The position numbers and the translations under genes are program-made. Of a stretch of 64,000 bases of DNA, positions 1 to 7,905 are shown one piece after another (within the stretch, counting starts at the first letter, position 1; each line of letters opens with the position of its first letter). The notes below the pieces were generated by a model, which was not told the DNA's origin, ran no database searches, and saw only the letters and a list, made by a program, of their open reading frames with translations. This DNA comes from Flavobacteriales bacterium (lineage in GTDB: Bacteria; Bacteroidota; Bacteroidia; Flavobacteriales_F; PHOS-HE28). The DNA is taken from contig JADKFY010000012.1 in the NCBI GenBank assembly GCA_016717305.1, forward strand, positions 106,747 through 170,746, written 5' to 3'.

Positions 1-2
1 CC

Positions 3-77
3 GTTGTTGCCGCATCGATCACCGTGCCCGATAGCGATGCCGTGGTTTGCGCGGTACAAAAACTGCAAAGCACATAA
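3..77 (+). CDS. C-terminal end of an unknown protein (cut by window edge)
   Basis: An open frame enters from the left edge and ends at TAA (75-77), giving about 24 residues that finish in DAVVCAVQKLQST. The composition resembles a genuine protein tail rather than noise, but no family can be recognised from so short a piece. It would run toward, and converge with, the minus-strand DUF4833 gene. About 118 bases separate the two stops, and I see no clear terminator hairpin there. Confidence 0.4.
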   Translation, partial: VVAASITVPDSDAVVCAVQKLQST

Positions 78-195
78 CAGATCAGAAAAAGGGACAAGCG
101 GGCTAGCATGCCACGAACTTACCCGTAGTTCCGATCAGAACTGGTCGGTTCGGGGTGAAGTATTCCGAACGCGATGTTCACAAGGAGGTGAATGG

Positions 196-729
196 CTACT
201 GTACGAAGCGTTCCACAACCGGGGAATTCGTCCTGGGATCGATGCCGGAGAATTCAACGTACTCCACGTTGGGGAACCAGAACGTACCACCGTTGATCGC
301 AATGAAAATGCGGCGCAGGATGATCGCATGGTCGTTCACCACAATGAAGGCTTTGTCCTGCAATTGCCCGTCTGCATGCTTGAACACACTGATCGGGATC
401 TTGTCATAGGCCACGCTGCGCATTTCCAACCGATCGCCCTTGTCCTTCACCTTCATTCCATAGGCGAATGTGCGTTGGATGTAGTTGAGTTCTTCCCTAC
501 GCCCATCGAATTGATAGCGCTTCCAATAGATATCGATGGGTTCCTTCAAAGGAGCAGGACGCACGGCATAGATCACCGTGTTCTCATTGGGTGTGCGTTG
601 CAAGTAGAACAACATGTTCGGCTCGTTGGGCACTTGGAAAGTGATGTTACTCGGTTCCATGTCCCGGACGTTGTGCGGGCCAGTGAAGAAAAGGAGGAGA
701 GGCAGTAGGCATGCCTTGGTGAAGGGCAT
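196..729 (-). CDS. DUF4833 domain-containing secreted protein
   Basis: About 177 residues from the ATG at 727-729; the open frame extends upstream to 807, but this start places a hydrophobic signal sequence (KACLLPLLLFFTG) at the N-terminus. The mature part begins with NEPNMLFYLQRTPN and continues with the pattern typical of DUF4833: a repeated Tyr/Trp-rich beta segment (IDIYWKRYQFDG), then ELNYIQRTFAYGM and a C-terminal segment with IAINGGTFWFPNVEYVEFSG. Such proteins are common in Bacteroidota and have no established function; export to the periplasm or envelope is inferred from the signal. It lies downstream of the efflux operon terminator and so is probably transcribed on its own. Confidence 0.75.
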   Translation of the reverse strand: MPFTKACLLPLLLFFTGPHNVRDMEPSNITFQVPNEPNMLFYLQRTPNENTVIYAVRPAPLKEPIDIYWKRYQFDGRREELNYIQRTFAYGMKVKDKGDRLEMRSVAYDKIPISVFKHADGQLQDKAFIVVNDHAIILRRIFIAINGGTFWFPNVEYVEFSGIDPRTNSPVVERFVQ

Positions 730-751
730 TGGGGCCGGGATGTTGGGATCG

Positions 752-759
752 CGAATATA
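752..759 (-). promoter_or_regulatory. Possible -7 box for the DUF4833 gene
   Basis: On the minus strand the sequence is TATATTCG, one mismatch from the Bacteroidota -7 consensus TAnnTTTG, 22 nt ahead of the chosen ATG. No convincing TTG lies at the usual -33 distance, so this is a weak call. Confidence 0.3.
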
Positions 760-804
760 TCTGGAAAACCCGTAGGCGGTTGCCGGAGTGCCGGATGGGA
801 AACG

Positions 805-838
805 CAAAAGGTCCGCGATCTTAGATGATCGCGGACCT
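805..838 (-). terminator. Rho-independent terminator of the efflux operon
   Basis: Perfect 12-bp inverted repeat AGGTCCGCGATC (809-820) and GATCGCGGACCT (827-838) around a 6-nt loop. Read on the minus strand the hairpin is followed by TTTTGCGTTT, as expected for intrinsic termination, and it starts 25 bases after the stop of the RND pump gene. Confidence 0.75.
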
Positions 839-862
839 GCATGGTACTTCCAAAACTACCCC

Positions 863-2191
863 CTAGCCCACCGTGAAGCCCGGACGCGGCGTGTTCCTCT
901 CCGGACCCACAGGGGCCGAATTCGTCTCGGCGAGTTCACGCTTCCACTGCCTACGGTGTTTGATCTTCTGTACGATCAACAACATGACCGGCACCATGAT
1001 CAGTGTCAAGAAGGTGGCGAAGATCAAGCCGTAGATAACCGCCCAGCTGAGCGGTCCCCAGAAGATCACGTTATCGCCACCCATGTGGATGTGCGGATCC
1101 AATTCTGAGAACAGGCTGAAGAAGTTGAAGTTGAGACCGACAGCCAAGGGTAACAGGCCCAAGACAGCCGTGATCGCCGTGAGCAACACCGGGCGTAAAC
1201 GCGTGCGACCTGCGATCACAAGGGCCTCGCGGCTTTCATCATTCGGTATGATAGAGCCTTCCTCCAAGCCCAATTTTCGTTGTGAACGCGCGAACAGCAG
1301 TCGTGCAAAGTCCATCAATACGATCGCATTGTTCACCACAACACCGATCAACGAAATGATACCCAACATGGTCATGAGGATGATGAAATCCATGCGGAAC
1401 ACCACCAGGCCAAGGAACACGCCGATCGTACTGAAGATCACCGTGCTCATGACGATCAATGGATAGCTGATGCTATTGAACTGCGCTACAATGATCAAGA
1501 ACACAACGAAGATCGCCACAACGAATGCCATCAGGAGGAAGTTCATGTCCTTTGCCTGGTCCTCTTGTTCGCCGGTGAAGCGCAGATCGTTCTGTGGGCT
1601 TACCGAGTACCCCGCGGCCATTTCGTCCTTGATCTGTTGCACCACTTCGTTGTTGTTGTAGCCTGCGATCACGTTGCTGCTCACTGTGATAATACGGTCC
1701 AGGTCCTTGCGTTTGATCGCGCTGAAGGTGCTTGCGTATTCCGCATGTGCCACTGCACTGATCGGCACTTGACGTATCTGCCCGGTGAGCATGTCGCGAA
1801 AGGTCACCCTCATGTCCATCAGCTGCTGTATGTCGTAGCGGTATTCATCCTTCAACCGTACGTTTATCTCGTAGTCATCATCATCGCCTTCAATACGGAA
1901 AGTGCTTACTTCCTTGCCGAACAGCGCAGTGCGAATGGCATCGGCAACGGCGTACGTACTCACGTTCAAGCGACGTGCTTTCTCGCGGTCGATCACGATC
2001 GGCATTTCCGGTTTCGCGCGATCAATGTCGATCCGCAACGCTTCTACACCCGGCACGTTCCGCGCTTCAATGAAAGCTTTCACTTTCTCCGCTTCATCCA
2101 ACAAGGCATCGATCTCCTTGCCACGGATCTCGATATTAATTGGCTTCCCAACCGGCGGCCCATCGGCGTTCTTGGCCACCGTTACTACCAC
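863..2191 (-). CDS. RND efflux pump permease, C-terminal part (frameshifted from upstream part)
   Basis: 442 residues homologous to the C-terminal half of AcrB/MexB-type inner-membrane RND pumps: periplasmic porter segment (INIEIRGKEIDALLDE, then a TFRIEGDDDDYEINVRL stretch) followed by hydrophobic helices, including NFLLMAFVVAIFVVFLIIV, and the usual GVVVNNAIVLMDF and GRTRLRPVLLTAITAVLGLLP motifs. It is not a separate gene: it overlaps the end of the upstream frame by seven bases, and adding one C to the CCC run near 2189 would give RVTPGVVVTVAKNADG and join the two frames into one pump of about 1,195 residues. The pump would export drugs or other substrates by proton motive force with the adaptor and TolC proteins encoded upstream. 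The break is either a sequencing error or a recent inactivation. Confidence 0.85.
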   Translation of the reverse strand: MVVTVAKNADGPPVGKPINIEIRGKEIDALLDEAEKVKAFIEARNVPGVEALRIDIDRAKPEMPIVIDREKARRLNVSTYAVADAIRTALFGKEVSTFRIEGDDDDYEINVRLKDEYRYDIQQLMDMRVTFRDMLTGQIRQVPISAVAHAEYASTFSAIKRKDLDRIITVSSNVIAGYNNNEVVQQIKDEMAAGYSVSPQNDLRFTGEQEDQAKDMNFLLMAFVVAIFVVFLIIVAQFNSISYPLIVMSTVIFSTIGVFLGLVVFRMDFIILMTMLGIISLIGVVVNNAIVLMDFARLLFARSQRKLGLEEGSIIPNDESREALVIAGRTRLRPVLLTAITAVLGLLPLAVGLNFNFFSLFSELDPHIHMGGDNVIFWGPLSWAVIYGLIFATFLTLIMVPVMLLIVQKIKHRRQWKRELAETNSAPVGPERNTPRPGFTVG

Positions 2192-4452
2192 ACCTGGGTA
2201 ACCCGTAACGCCATTTGCAAGGCTTCCAATACGTTGTTGGTATCGAATCCTTTGCGGTCCGCGAACTTCACGAAGCTCACCTGTACCCGACCCTTGTTCG
2301 GCGTAGCACCCATTTCCACCTGTCCCGTTCCGGGATCACTGGTTCCTCGCCCAACTTGCGCGATCACGGAATTGACCAAAAAGTTCACGGTGTCCTTGCC
2401 GATCACGTTGCCTTCCTCATCCTTGATCTCGCGCACCTCGCTGTACTGCGGATCGTTTACCACCTTCATGACCTGTGCTTCCACAATGCGTGTTATGCTG
2501 TCGGTCTTGAGAATGTCCGTCCCGATCGGCGCTTCGATGAACGCGTTGATGAATTGCGGTTGGTTACTTGGGAAGAACAAGGTCTTCGGCGGAAAAACAC
2601 CAAGTAGAACGAAGGCGAGGATCAACAAGCCAAACGTTCCGAAAAGAAAGGTACGTGGGTGGTGTTTGCTCAATGCGTAGCGCAAGAACCCTTCATACTT
2701 GTGTTCCAATCTGGGCAACCATTTGTTCTGGAACAAGTTGGTCAATGGAACGAAGACCTTATTGTTCGCAATGCCCATTATCCCGAAGAACGCCACAAGC
2801 GTGCCTATGCTGAAGATGAACGTACTATGCGCAATACCACCGATCATTGCGAGGACAACTCCGATCACGATCATGATGAACGCCACGCGCCACATCTTCT
2901 TCGTGGGCATGTGATCACTTTCCACTTTCATGAACTTGGATGCCAATGCAGGGTTCACCACCAAGGCAACGAACAATGAACTGCCCAATGCGATCATGAA
3001 CGTGATCGGCATCAGGCTCATGAATTCGCCCATCATCCCTGGCCAAAAGAGCAGGGGTGCGAACACCATTACCGTCGCCGTTGTGGCCGCGATGATCGGC
3101 ATGGTCACCTCGCCCACCGCAAGACCCGTGGCTTTCATGGCGGGTTCACCATTGCTCATGTGGCGATAGATGTTCTCCACGATCACGATGCCGTCATCCA
3201 CGAAACGGCCCAGTGCCAAGATCAAGGCGAAGAGCACCATCATGTTCAACGAGATGCCGAACAAGTTGAGCAAGGTGAACGAGATGAACATGCTCATGGG
3301 GATCGCAAGCCCCACGAAAACCGCATTGCGTAAGCCGAGAAATAGCATAAGAACACCGATCACCAACACCACACCCAAGATGATGTGGTTCATCAACTCG
3401 TCCACACTTACGCGCGTTTGCTCGCTCTGGTCGCCGGTAATGGTGATCGTAAGGTCTCCCGGGATCGCAGTACCGATGTCCTCCTTGAGGATCTCGTTGA
3501 TCTTGTCACTGGCGTCCAAGAGGTTCTCGCCTGCGCGTTTGATCACGTCCAACATGACCACGCTCTTACTATACTCCCGTGCGAAGCTTTCGGGTTCCTT
3601 GTAGCCGAAACTCACATCCGCGATGTCGCCCAGGCGTACTTCACGCTGCCCTTCGTTCTTCACCACGATGTCCTGGATCTGCAGGATATCCTTGAATTCC
3701 CTGATGATCCGGACACTCCGCCGTTGGTCCATGGTGAGGATATCGCCACCGCTCATCGTCAGGTTCTCACTGCGCAGCGCGTTGCCGATATCGTCGAAGT
3801 TGAGTTGCAGTGCTTCGAGCTGGTAGAGGTCCACGCTGATCTTCACCTCGCGTTCCGGTACACCACGGATCTCCACCTTGTTGATCTCAGAAAGGTCCTC
3901 GATCCGGTCCTCCAGATGCTTGGCATATTCGTGGATCTGCTCCATCGGATAATCGCCACTGATGTTGATGTTCATCACCGGCACAAGCTCGCTGAAGTTC
4001 ATCTCGAAAATGCTCGGCTCGGACGGTAGGTCCGTCGGGAAATTCGAATCGCCCCTTGCCTTGTCCACCGCATCCTTCACTTTGCGCAATGCCTCGGTGG
4101 GCGTTATGTCGTAGGTGAACTTCACATCAATGGAACTGAAGTTCGGGACGCTCGTGCTGGTGATCTGATCGATGCCTGTGATCGTGTTCAACTCCTTCTC
4201 GATCGGCTTGGTGATCAACTTTTCAATGTCTACCACCGAGCTGCTGTTGTACGGTGTGGCGATGAAGATCTCCGGTGTGACGACCTCAGGAAAGCTCACC
4301 TTGGGCATAACGATGTAGGAGTAGATCCCCATTACGCAGATGAGGATCGTCAGCACGACCACTGTTGTGCGGTTGTTCACCGCCCATGTGGTGATGCCAA
4401 AGCGGCGCTCTGGGCCGTGCAGGTCTTTTTCAATGTCCTCGTTACTGTGCAT
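2185..4452 (-). CDS. RND efflux pump permease, N-terminal part
   Basis: 755 residues starting MHSNEDIEKDL. After a short cytoplasmic lead comes the first membrane helix (VVVLTILICVMGIYSYIVMP), the periplasmic porter region (PEIFIATPYNSSSVVDIEKLITKP), then helices containing GLRNAVFVGLAIPMSM and the conserved RFVDDGIVIVENIYRHM loop. That loop carries the Asp pair of RND proton relay segments. It ends prematurely at a +/-1 shift near 2189 and continues in the adjacent C-terminal frame. The start lies 50 bases after the stop of the adaptor gene, in an operon ordered tetR, tolC, adaptor, pump. Substrate cannot be told from sequence; the hydrophobe/amphiphile or heavy-metal branches are both possible, but metal-binding Met residues were not evident. 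Confidence 0.9.
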   Translation of the reverse strand: MHSNEDIEKDLHGPERRFGITTWAVNNRTTVVVLTILICVMGIYSYIVMPKVSFPEVVTPEIFIATPYNSSSVVDIEKLITKPIEKELNTITGIDQITSTSVPNFSSIDVKFTYDITPTEALRKVKDAVDKARGDSNFPTDLPSEPSIFEMNFSELVPVMNINISGDYPMEQIHEYAKHLEDRIEDLSEINKVEIRGVPEREVKISVDLYQLEALQLNFDDIGNALRSENLTMSGGDILTMDQRRSVRIIREFKDILQIQDIVVKNEGQREVRLGDIADVSFGYKEPESFAREYSKSVVMLDVIKRAGENLLDASDKINEILKEDIGTAIPGDLTITITGDQSEQTRVSVDELMNHIILGVVLVIGVLMLFLGLRNAVFVGLAIPMSMFISFTLLNLFGISLNMMVLFALILALGRFVDDGIVIVENIYRHMSNGEPAMKATGLAVGEVTMPIIAATTATVMVFAPLLFWPGMMGEFMSLMPITFMIALGSSLFVALVVNPALASKFMKVESDHMPTKKMWRVAFIMIVIGVVLAMIGGIAHSTFIFSIGTLVAFFGIMGIANNKVFVPLTNLFQNKWLPRLEHKYEGFLRYALSKHHPRTFLFGTFGLLILAFVLLGVFPPKTLFFPSNQPQFINAFIEAPIGTDILKTDSITRIVEAQVMKVVNDPQYSEVREIKDEEGNVIGKDTVNFLVNSVIAQVGRGTSDPGTGQVEMGATPNKGRVQVSFVKFADRKGFDTNNVLEALQMALRVTQVW

Positions 4453-4502
4453 GACTTACTTCCTTTGCTCGATCCGCTTTCAAGTTCCTCACACTTCTGC
4501 TC

Positions 4503-5678
4503 CTAGTTGGCCACCACTTGTTGCGGTACGGCGACGCGAACGGTAGCACCTTCACTTACGTTCTTCGCTCCTTCGTCAATGATCTGCTCGCCACCCTTCA
4601 GCGCACCTGGTTCCCTTGGTGTAATGCTCAAGTCACCCTTGTATTGGCTCACACGGTCCACCATCACCTTGCGTGCCACCGCTTCATCATTACGTGTCTT
4701 GTCAAGGACGAAGAGGTAGTTGTTGCCTTCAACATCTTGAAGTACCGCACGTGAAGGCACTACCAAGGCACTATCATTCCTGCGGTCCTGAATGCTTATG
4801 TCGCTGAGCAGGTTGGGTCGCATGTATTGCTCGCCTTTCGGCACGCGCACGCTCACTTTGAACGTGCGGTTGGGAGGATCGATATACTTGCTTACATGTG
4901 CCAGTTCGGCGTCGAAACTCTCATTCAAACTCGGGAACGTGACCTTGACCGGGGCTCCTGAGATCACGCTCATCAAGTAGCTCTCCGGCACATCGGCTTC
5001 CAGCTGTACACCAGTCAAATTGACGATACGCAGCACTGGTTGCATGGGACTTGCCATATCGCCGACGCGCATCATGATCTCGTCCACTTGTCCGTCGAAA
5101 GGTGCGGTTATGTTGGTAAGGCGTTGTTGTTCACGCAACGAAGAAAGACCAGCTTCGGCTTGTTCCTTTTGAGCCTTGGCCTGCAGGAATTGCATTTCGC
5201 TCCCCACCTTCTGGTTCCACAAGGTCTGTTGCTTTTCGAAGGTGGTGCGCGCCAATTCAGCACCCGTTTCCGCTTGGGTGATCTGCTTGCCCACCATGTC
5301 ATTGTCAATGCTTACCAAGAGTTGACCGGCATGCACCCTATCTCCTGCGTTCACAAGGATCCTGCGCACTCTTCCGCCTCCTTGGGCGAATAGTGCCGCA
5401 GATTCATCGGCCTTTACGACACCGTGTACATCCACGAAATGTATAAAGGTCCCCGCTTTCACTTGCGCCGCTGTAACGGTGCTCAAATTTCTTCGTACGG
5501 TGGTGTCGTTCTCCGCCAGCCATGCTTCCACATCCTTGATCCGTGTGCCCAGTTCCGCATACACCGTCTTCAGGGAATCTCGTTCCGCACGTTTCTTACC
5601 TAACGCACTGCTATCGGCCTTCCCGCCACATGCGGCGAAAAGAACCATTGTTGTCAACACAAGTATCGTCTGCTTCAT
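4503..5678 (-). CDS. RND efflux periplasmic adaptor lipoprotein (HlyD/MFP family)
   Basis: 391 residues with a lipoprotein signal: MKQTILVLTTMVLFAAC, Cys17 being the lipidation site, so it should be anchored to a membrane. A short coiled segment (about 25-55) precedes a biotinyl-lipoyl-like half motif (FVDVHGVVKADESAALFAQ), an alpha-hairpin (ITQAETGAELARTTFEKQQ) and the second lipoyl half (ITAPFDGQVDEIMMRVGDM). The remainder is beta-barrel and membrane-proximal domain, ending near residue 391. It bridges the RND pump and the TolC channel. The gene starts 11 bases after the tolC stop and ends 50 bases before the pump start. Confidence 0.92.
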   Translation of the reverse strand: MKQTILVLTTMVLFAACGGKADSSALGKKRAERDSLKTVYAELGTRIKDVEAWLAENDTTVRRNLSTVTAAQVKAGTFIHFVDVHGVVKADESAALFAQGGGRVRRILVNAGDRVHAGQLLVSIDNDMVGKQITQAETGAELARTTFEKQQTLWNQKVGSEMQFLQAKAQKEQAEAGLSSLREQQRLTNITAPFDGQVDEIMMRVGDMASPMQPVLRIVNLTGVQLEADVPESYLMSVISGAPVKVTFPSLNESFDAELAHVSKYIDPPNRTFKVSVRVPKGEQYMRPNLLSDISIQDRRNDSALVVPSRAVLQDVEGNNYLFVLDKTRNDEAVARKVMVDRVSQYKGDLSITPREPGALKGGEQIIDEGAKNVSEGATVRVAVPQQVVAN

Positions 5679-5689
5679 CGTGGTGGATC

Positions 5690-7024
5690 TTAATAGAGGT
5701 CTAATGCTTTGCGTAGATCGGCGCGTGCCATGAGCAGCTCAACCATGCGCTGTATGTATAGCTGCTGCGACATGAGGTAGTTGCCTTGCTCCTGTGTGTA
5801 CTCGAAGCTGGTAGCACTGCCCGTATTGAATTTCAACGTTGTTCGGTCAAGGATCTTTTTTGAAAGGTCCATGTTGCGCTCCTCGGTCCTTAAGTTGTCC
5901 ATTGCCGTGCGCGCTTGTGAACGGTTCTGTTCCGCCACGGTGATCAAGCGCTGTTCGGTGGCCGTTTGATTGATCTTGGCCTGCTCAATGGCCAACTTGG
6001 TCTGGGCTGCTTTGTGGTAACGACTACCACTGCTGAATATCGGCACGTTCAATTGAAGTCCCCAAAGCGTGGTTGGATAGAATCGATATTGGCCTCCGGG
6101 ATCGAACTTGGGACCATTCCATACTTGCTGGTGTTGAAAGAATCCGCCCAACGACGGAAGCGCCTTCACCTTGTCGTTCTTGTTCTCCAACACACTAAGA
6201 CCCAAAATGGTGTTGGCTTGCTGCATTTCAATATGCGAAGTAGTGGTCAATTCCTGTTCGCTCAAACTCGTTTCAGTTGGATCTTCCAAGATCCCTTGTA
6301 AACCATCGGTCAGGGTGATCGGCGTGCCTTGAGGCACTCCCAACGCCAATGCGAGAAGCATGCGTGCAACGTCTGCTTGTTGCGAGAAACTGCGCTGTTG
6401 TGCCCGGGCCTGCTCCAGTTGGATACTGATGCGGTCCACATCGGTCTGCTCCAGAAAACCAGCGTTGAACGTTGCCGTAACCTCGGTGATGCTCTTCTCC
6501 AGCAACGGGATGCTCTCACCGACCAAGCGGGCCCCCTCTTCGGCCGCCAAGACACCGAAGTATGCTTTTGCGGCTTGGTTGCGGGCATCGACCTGCGCCT
6601 TCTCGTAGGCTTGCTGCCCTTGGACGCGGAGCTCCTTGGCCGCCTTTAGGCCCACCAAGTAGCTGCCATCAAAGATCAACTGGTTCAATGTCAAACCCGC
6701 ATTCATGCTCCAGGGAACGCCGAATTGCGCGGGAATGAATTCCGGACCCTGACCCGGCGGACTGAAGAAGTTCGGGATCAACTGGGTAGGTACGTCCAGA
6801 AAGTTCTGTAGTTGCGCTGAACCGTTGATCTGCGGCAAACCCACCGCCGTGATCTCCCTGCTCCGCTGCACGCTCTTCTCCGCTTCAAGTGCACTTCCCT
6901 GCACCATGTAGCTCTGCTTCGCAGCGAGGTCCATGGCCTGTTGAAGGCTGATCGATAGTGGGCCTTGCGCATGGAGCAAGGCCAAGGCGAACAAGGAAAT
7001 GATCGTGGTGGTCGATCTCATCAT
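5690..7024 (-). CDS. TolC family outer-membrane efflux protein
   Basis: 444 residues with a Sec signal (MMRSTTTIISLFALALLHAQG) and the TolC-type architecture of two repeated halves rich in long helices. The first half contains LSISLQQAMDLAAKQSYMV, followed by KAYFGVLAAEEGARLV; the second contains WGLQLNVPIFSSGSRYHKA and a helix ending NLRTEERNMDLSKKIL. It forms the outer-membrane channel and periplasmic tunnel of the tripartite pump. Its ATG overlaps the TGA of the tetR gene (ATGA), which implies translational coupling and co-regulation. Confidence 0.93.
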   Translation of the reverse strand: MMRSTTTIISLFALALLHAQGPLSISLQQAMDLAAKQSYMVQGSALEAEKSVQRSREITAVGLPQINGSAQLQNFLDVPTQLIPNFFSPPGQGPEFIPAQFGVPWSMNAGLTLNQLIFDGSYLVGLKAAKELRVQGQQAYEKAQVDARNQAAKAYFGVLAAEEGARLVGESIPLLEKSITEVTATFNAGFLEQTDVDRISIQLEQARAQQRSFSQQADVARMLLALALGVPQGTPITLTDGLQGILEDPTETSLSEQELTTTSHIEMQQANTILGLSVLENKNDKVKALPSLGGFFQHQQVWNGPKFDPGGQYRFYPTTLWGLQLNVPIFSSGSRYHKAAQTKLAIEQAKINQTATEQRLITVAEQNRSQARTAMDNLRTEERNMDLSKKILDRTTLKFNTGSATSFEYTQEQGNYLMSQQLYIQRMVELLMARADLRKALDLY

Positions 7025-7641
7025 TTTACAGTGTGTTCTTTCTTCACCTTCTTGATCAAATACTTCTGGCCCTTATCACTGGCAATGCCACGAATATGGT
7101 ATCGGAACAATTCCCAGATGACTTCATTGAAACGGTACTTCTCCTTCGGGAACAATTCACCATCGAAGGTGACATCGAACCGCGATATGTAGATGCGTGC
7201 AACCACGTCGATGTTCAGGTCCTCGCGATAAAGCCCCTCCTTCACGCCTTTCTGCATGTTCCCGGTAACGCACTTGTAGATGTCCTCTCGCTCCGTGCTT
7301 TGCAGCAGGGCCCATGCCTCCGGATGGTACTTCTCCAGGTCGAAGTGGATGCTCGGATGCAATTCACCCACTTGCGACGCTACGAACTTGGTGATCTCGA
7401 AGCTCTCATCGATCGCGTTGAAGCCATGTTCGCAGATCTCCGTGATGCATGTGTTGTGGTGCGAACAGATATGGCCAACAACACGGGAAACCAGCTCATT
7501 CTTGTCCTTTACGAATTGGTAAAGGGTCTTCTTGCTGATGCGCAAATGCTGCGCAATGTCATCCATGTTCACACTACGGATCCCCAAGCGCATGAACACC
7601 TTGGCACTCTGGTCGATGATCTGTAGTTCCTTCTCTTCCAT
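7021..7641 (-). CDS. TetR/AcrR family transcriptional repressor
   Basis: 206 residues. The N-terminal helix-turn-helix spans about residues 8-55 (AKVFMRLGIRSVNMDDIAQH, then LRISKKTLYQFVKDKNEL), the hallmark of TetR DNA-binding domains; the rest is an alpha-helical ligand-binding and dimerisation region. The ATG at 7639-7641 follows a promoter and a perfect inverted repeat by only a few bases, and the stop overlaps the tolC start. It most likely represses its own efflux operon and is released by a pump substrate. The ligand is unknown. Confidence 0.92.
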   Translation of the reverse strand: MEEKELQIIDQSAKVFMRLGIRSVNMDDIAQHLRISKKTLYQFVKDKNELVSRVVGHICSHHNTCITEICEHGFNAIDESFEITKFVASQVGELHPSIHFDLEKYHPEAWALLQSTEREDIYKCVTGNMQKGVKEGLYREDLNIDVVARIYISRFDVTFDGELFPKEKYRFNEVIWELFRYHIRGIASDKGQKYLIKKVKKEHTVK

Positions 7642-7654
7642 TTTGAACGGGGGG

Positions 7655-7662
7655 CAAATATA
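7655..7662 (-). promoter_or_regulatory. -7 promoter box of the tetR efflux operon
   Basis: Minus-strand TATATTTG matches the Bacteroidota -7 consensus TAnnTTTG exactly and lies 13 bases before the tetR ATG. It partly overlaps the left arm of the inverted repeat at 7658-7696, so a bound repressor would block it. Confidence 0.6.
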
Positions 7663-7696
7663 GGAAACATTCTTGTTGCGGAAACGTTTCCTATAT
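7658..7696. promoter_or_regulatory. Candidate TetR operator (inverted repeat)
   Basis: Perfect 11-bp inverted repeat ATATAGGAAAC (7658-7668) and GTTTCCTATAT (7686-7696) with a 17-bp spacer. The right arm lies inside a second perfect 12-bp palindrome, GGAAACGTTTCC (7680-7691). It covers the tetR promoter, as expected for autorepression. Confidence 0.7.
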
Positions 7697-7764
7697 CTAA
7701 TTGTTTCCTCCGTTTATCATTGCGCCGTGCCGTTCATCCCAGAGCTGGCCTTGAACGATCGTGC

Positions 7765-7811
7765 TACTACTTGCGTGGTATTTGTTCCCTGTTACAAGAT
7801 GTTGACCTTCG
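7765..7811 (+). promoter_or_regulatory. Dyad-type promoter, copy E (ahead of first TPR histidine kinase)
   Basis: Dyad TACTAC-TTGC-GTGGTA (7765-7780), then TTTG (7781-7784), then 19 bases and GACCTTCG (7804-7811), a weak -7 box. The same layout occurs at four other promoters in the window. The leader to the ATG at 7906 would be about 90 bases. Confidence 0.5.
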
Positions 7812-7905
7812 TCCTCCTTGTTGGGTCCGAAACCAAACCCTACGCTTACCATGCTCCTGTCCAGCAGATCTCGCATCTTCACTTCGCCATAATCGGCTCG
7901 GTGAC

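Noticed and set aside
4..708. 234-codon plus-strand frame at the left end
   Set aside because: It is the antisense shadow of the DUF4833 gene: no ribosome-binding site, no domain pattern, and composition rich in His/Val as expected from reverse reading.
1565..2680. 371-codon plus-strand frame inside the RND pump gene
   Set aside because: Opposite strand of a clear RND permease; no recognisable domain, and it crosses the frameshift point.
7033..7626. 197-codon plus-strand frame over the tetR gene
   Set aside because: Antisense shadow of the TetR gene, whose helix-turn-helix is unmistakable.
7720..7905. Upstream extension of the first kinase frame
   Set aside because: No signal peptide and biased composition; the ATG at 7906 starts a proper signal sequence, and the extension contains promoter copy E.
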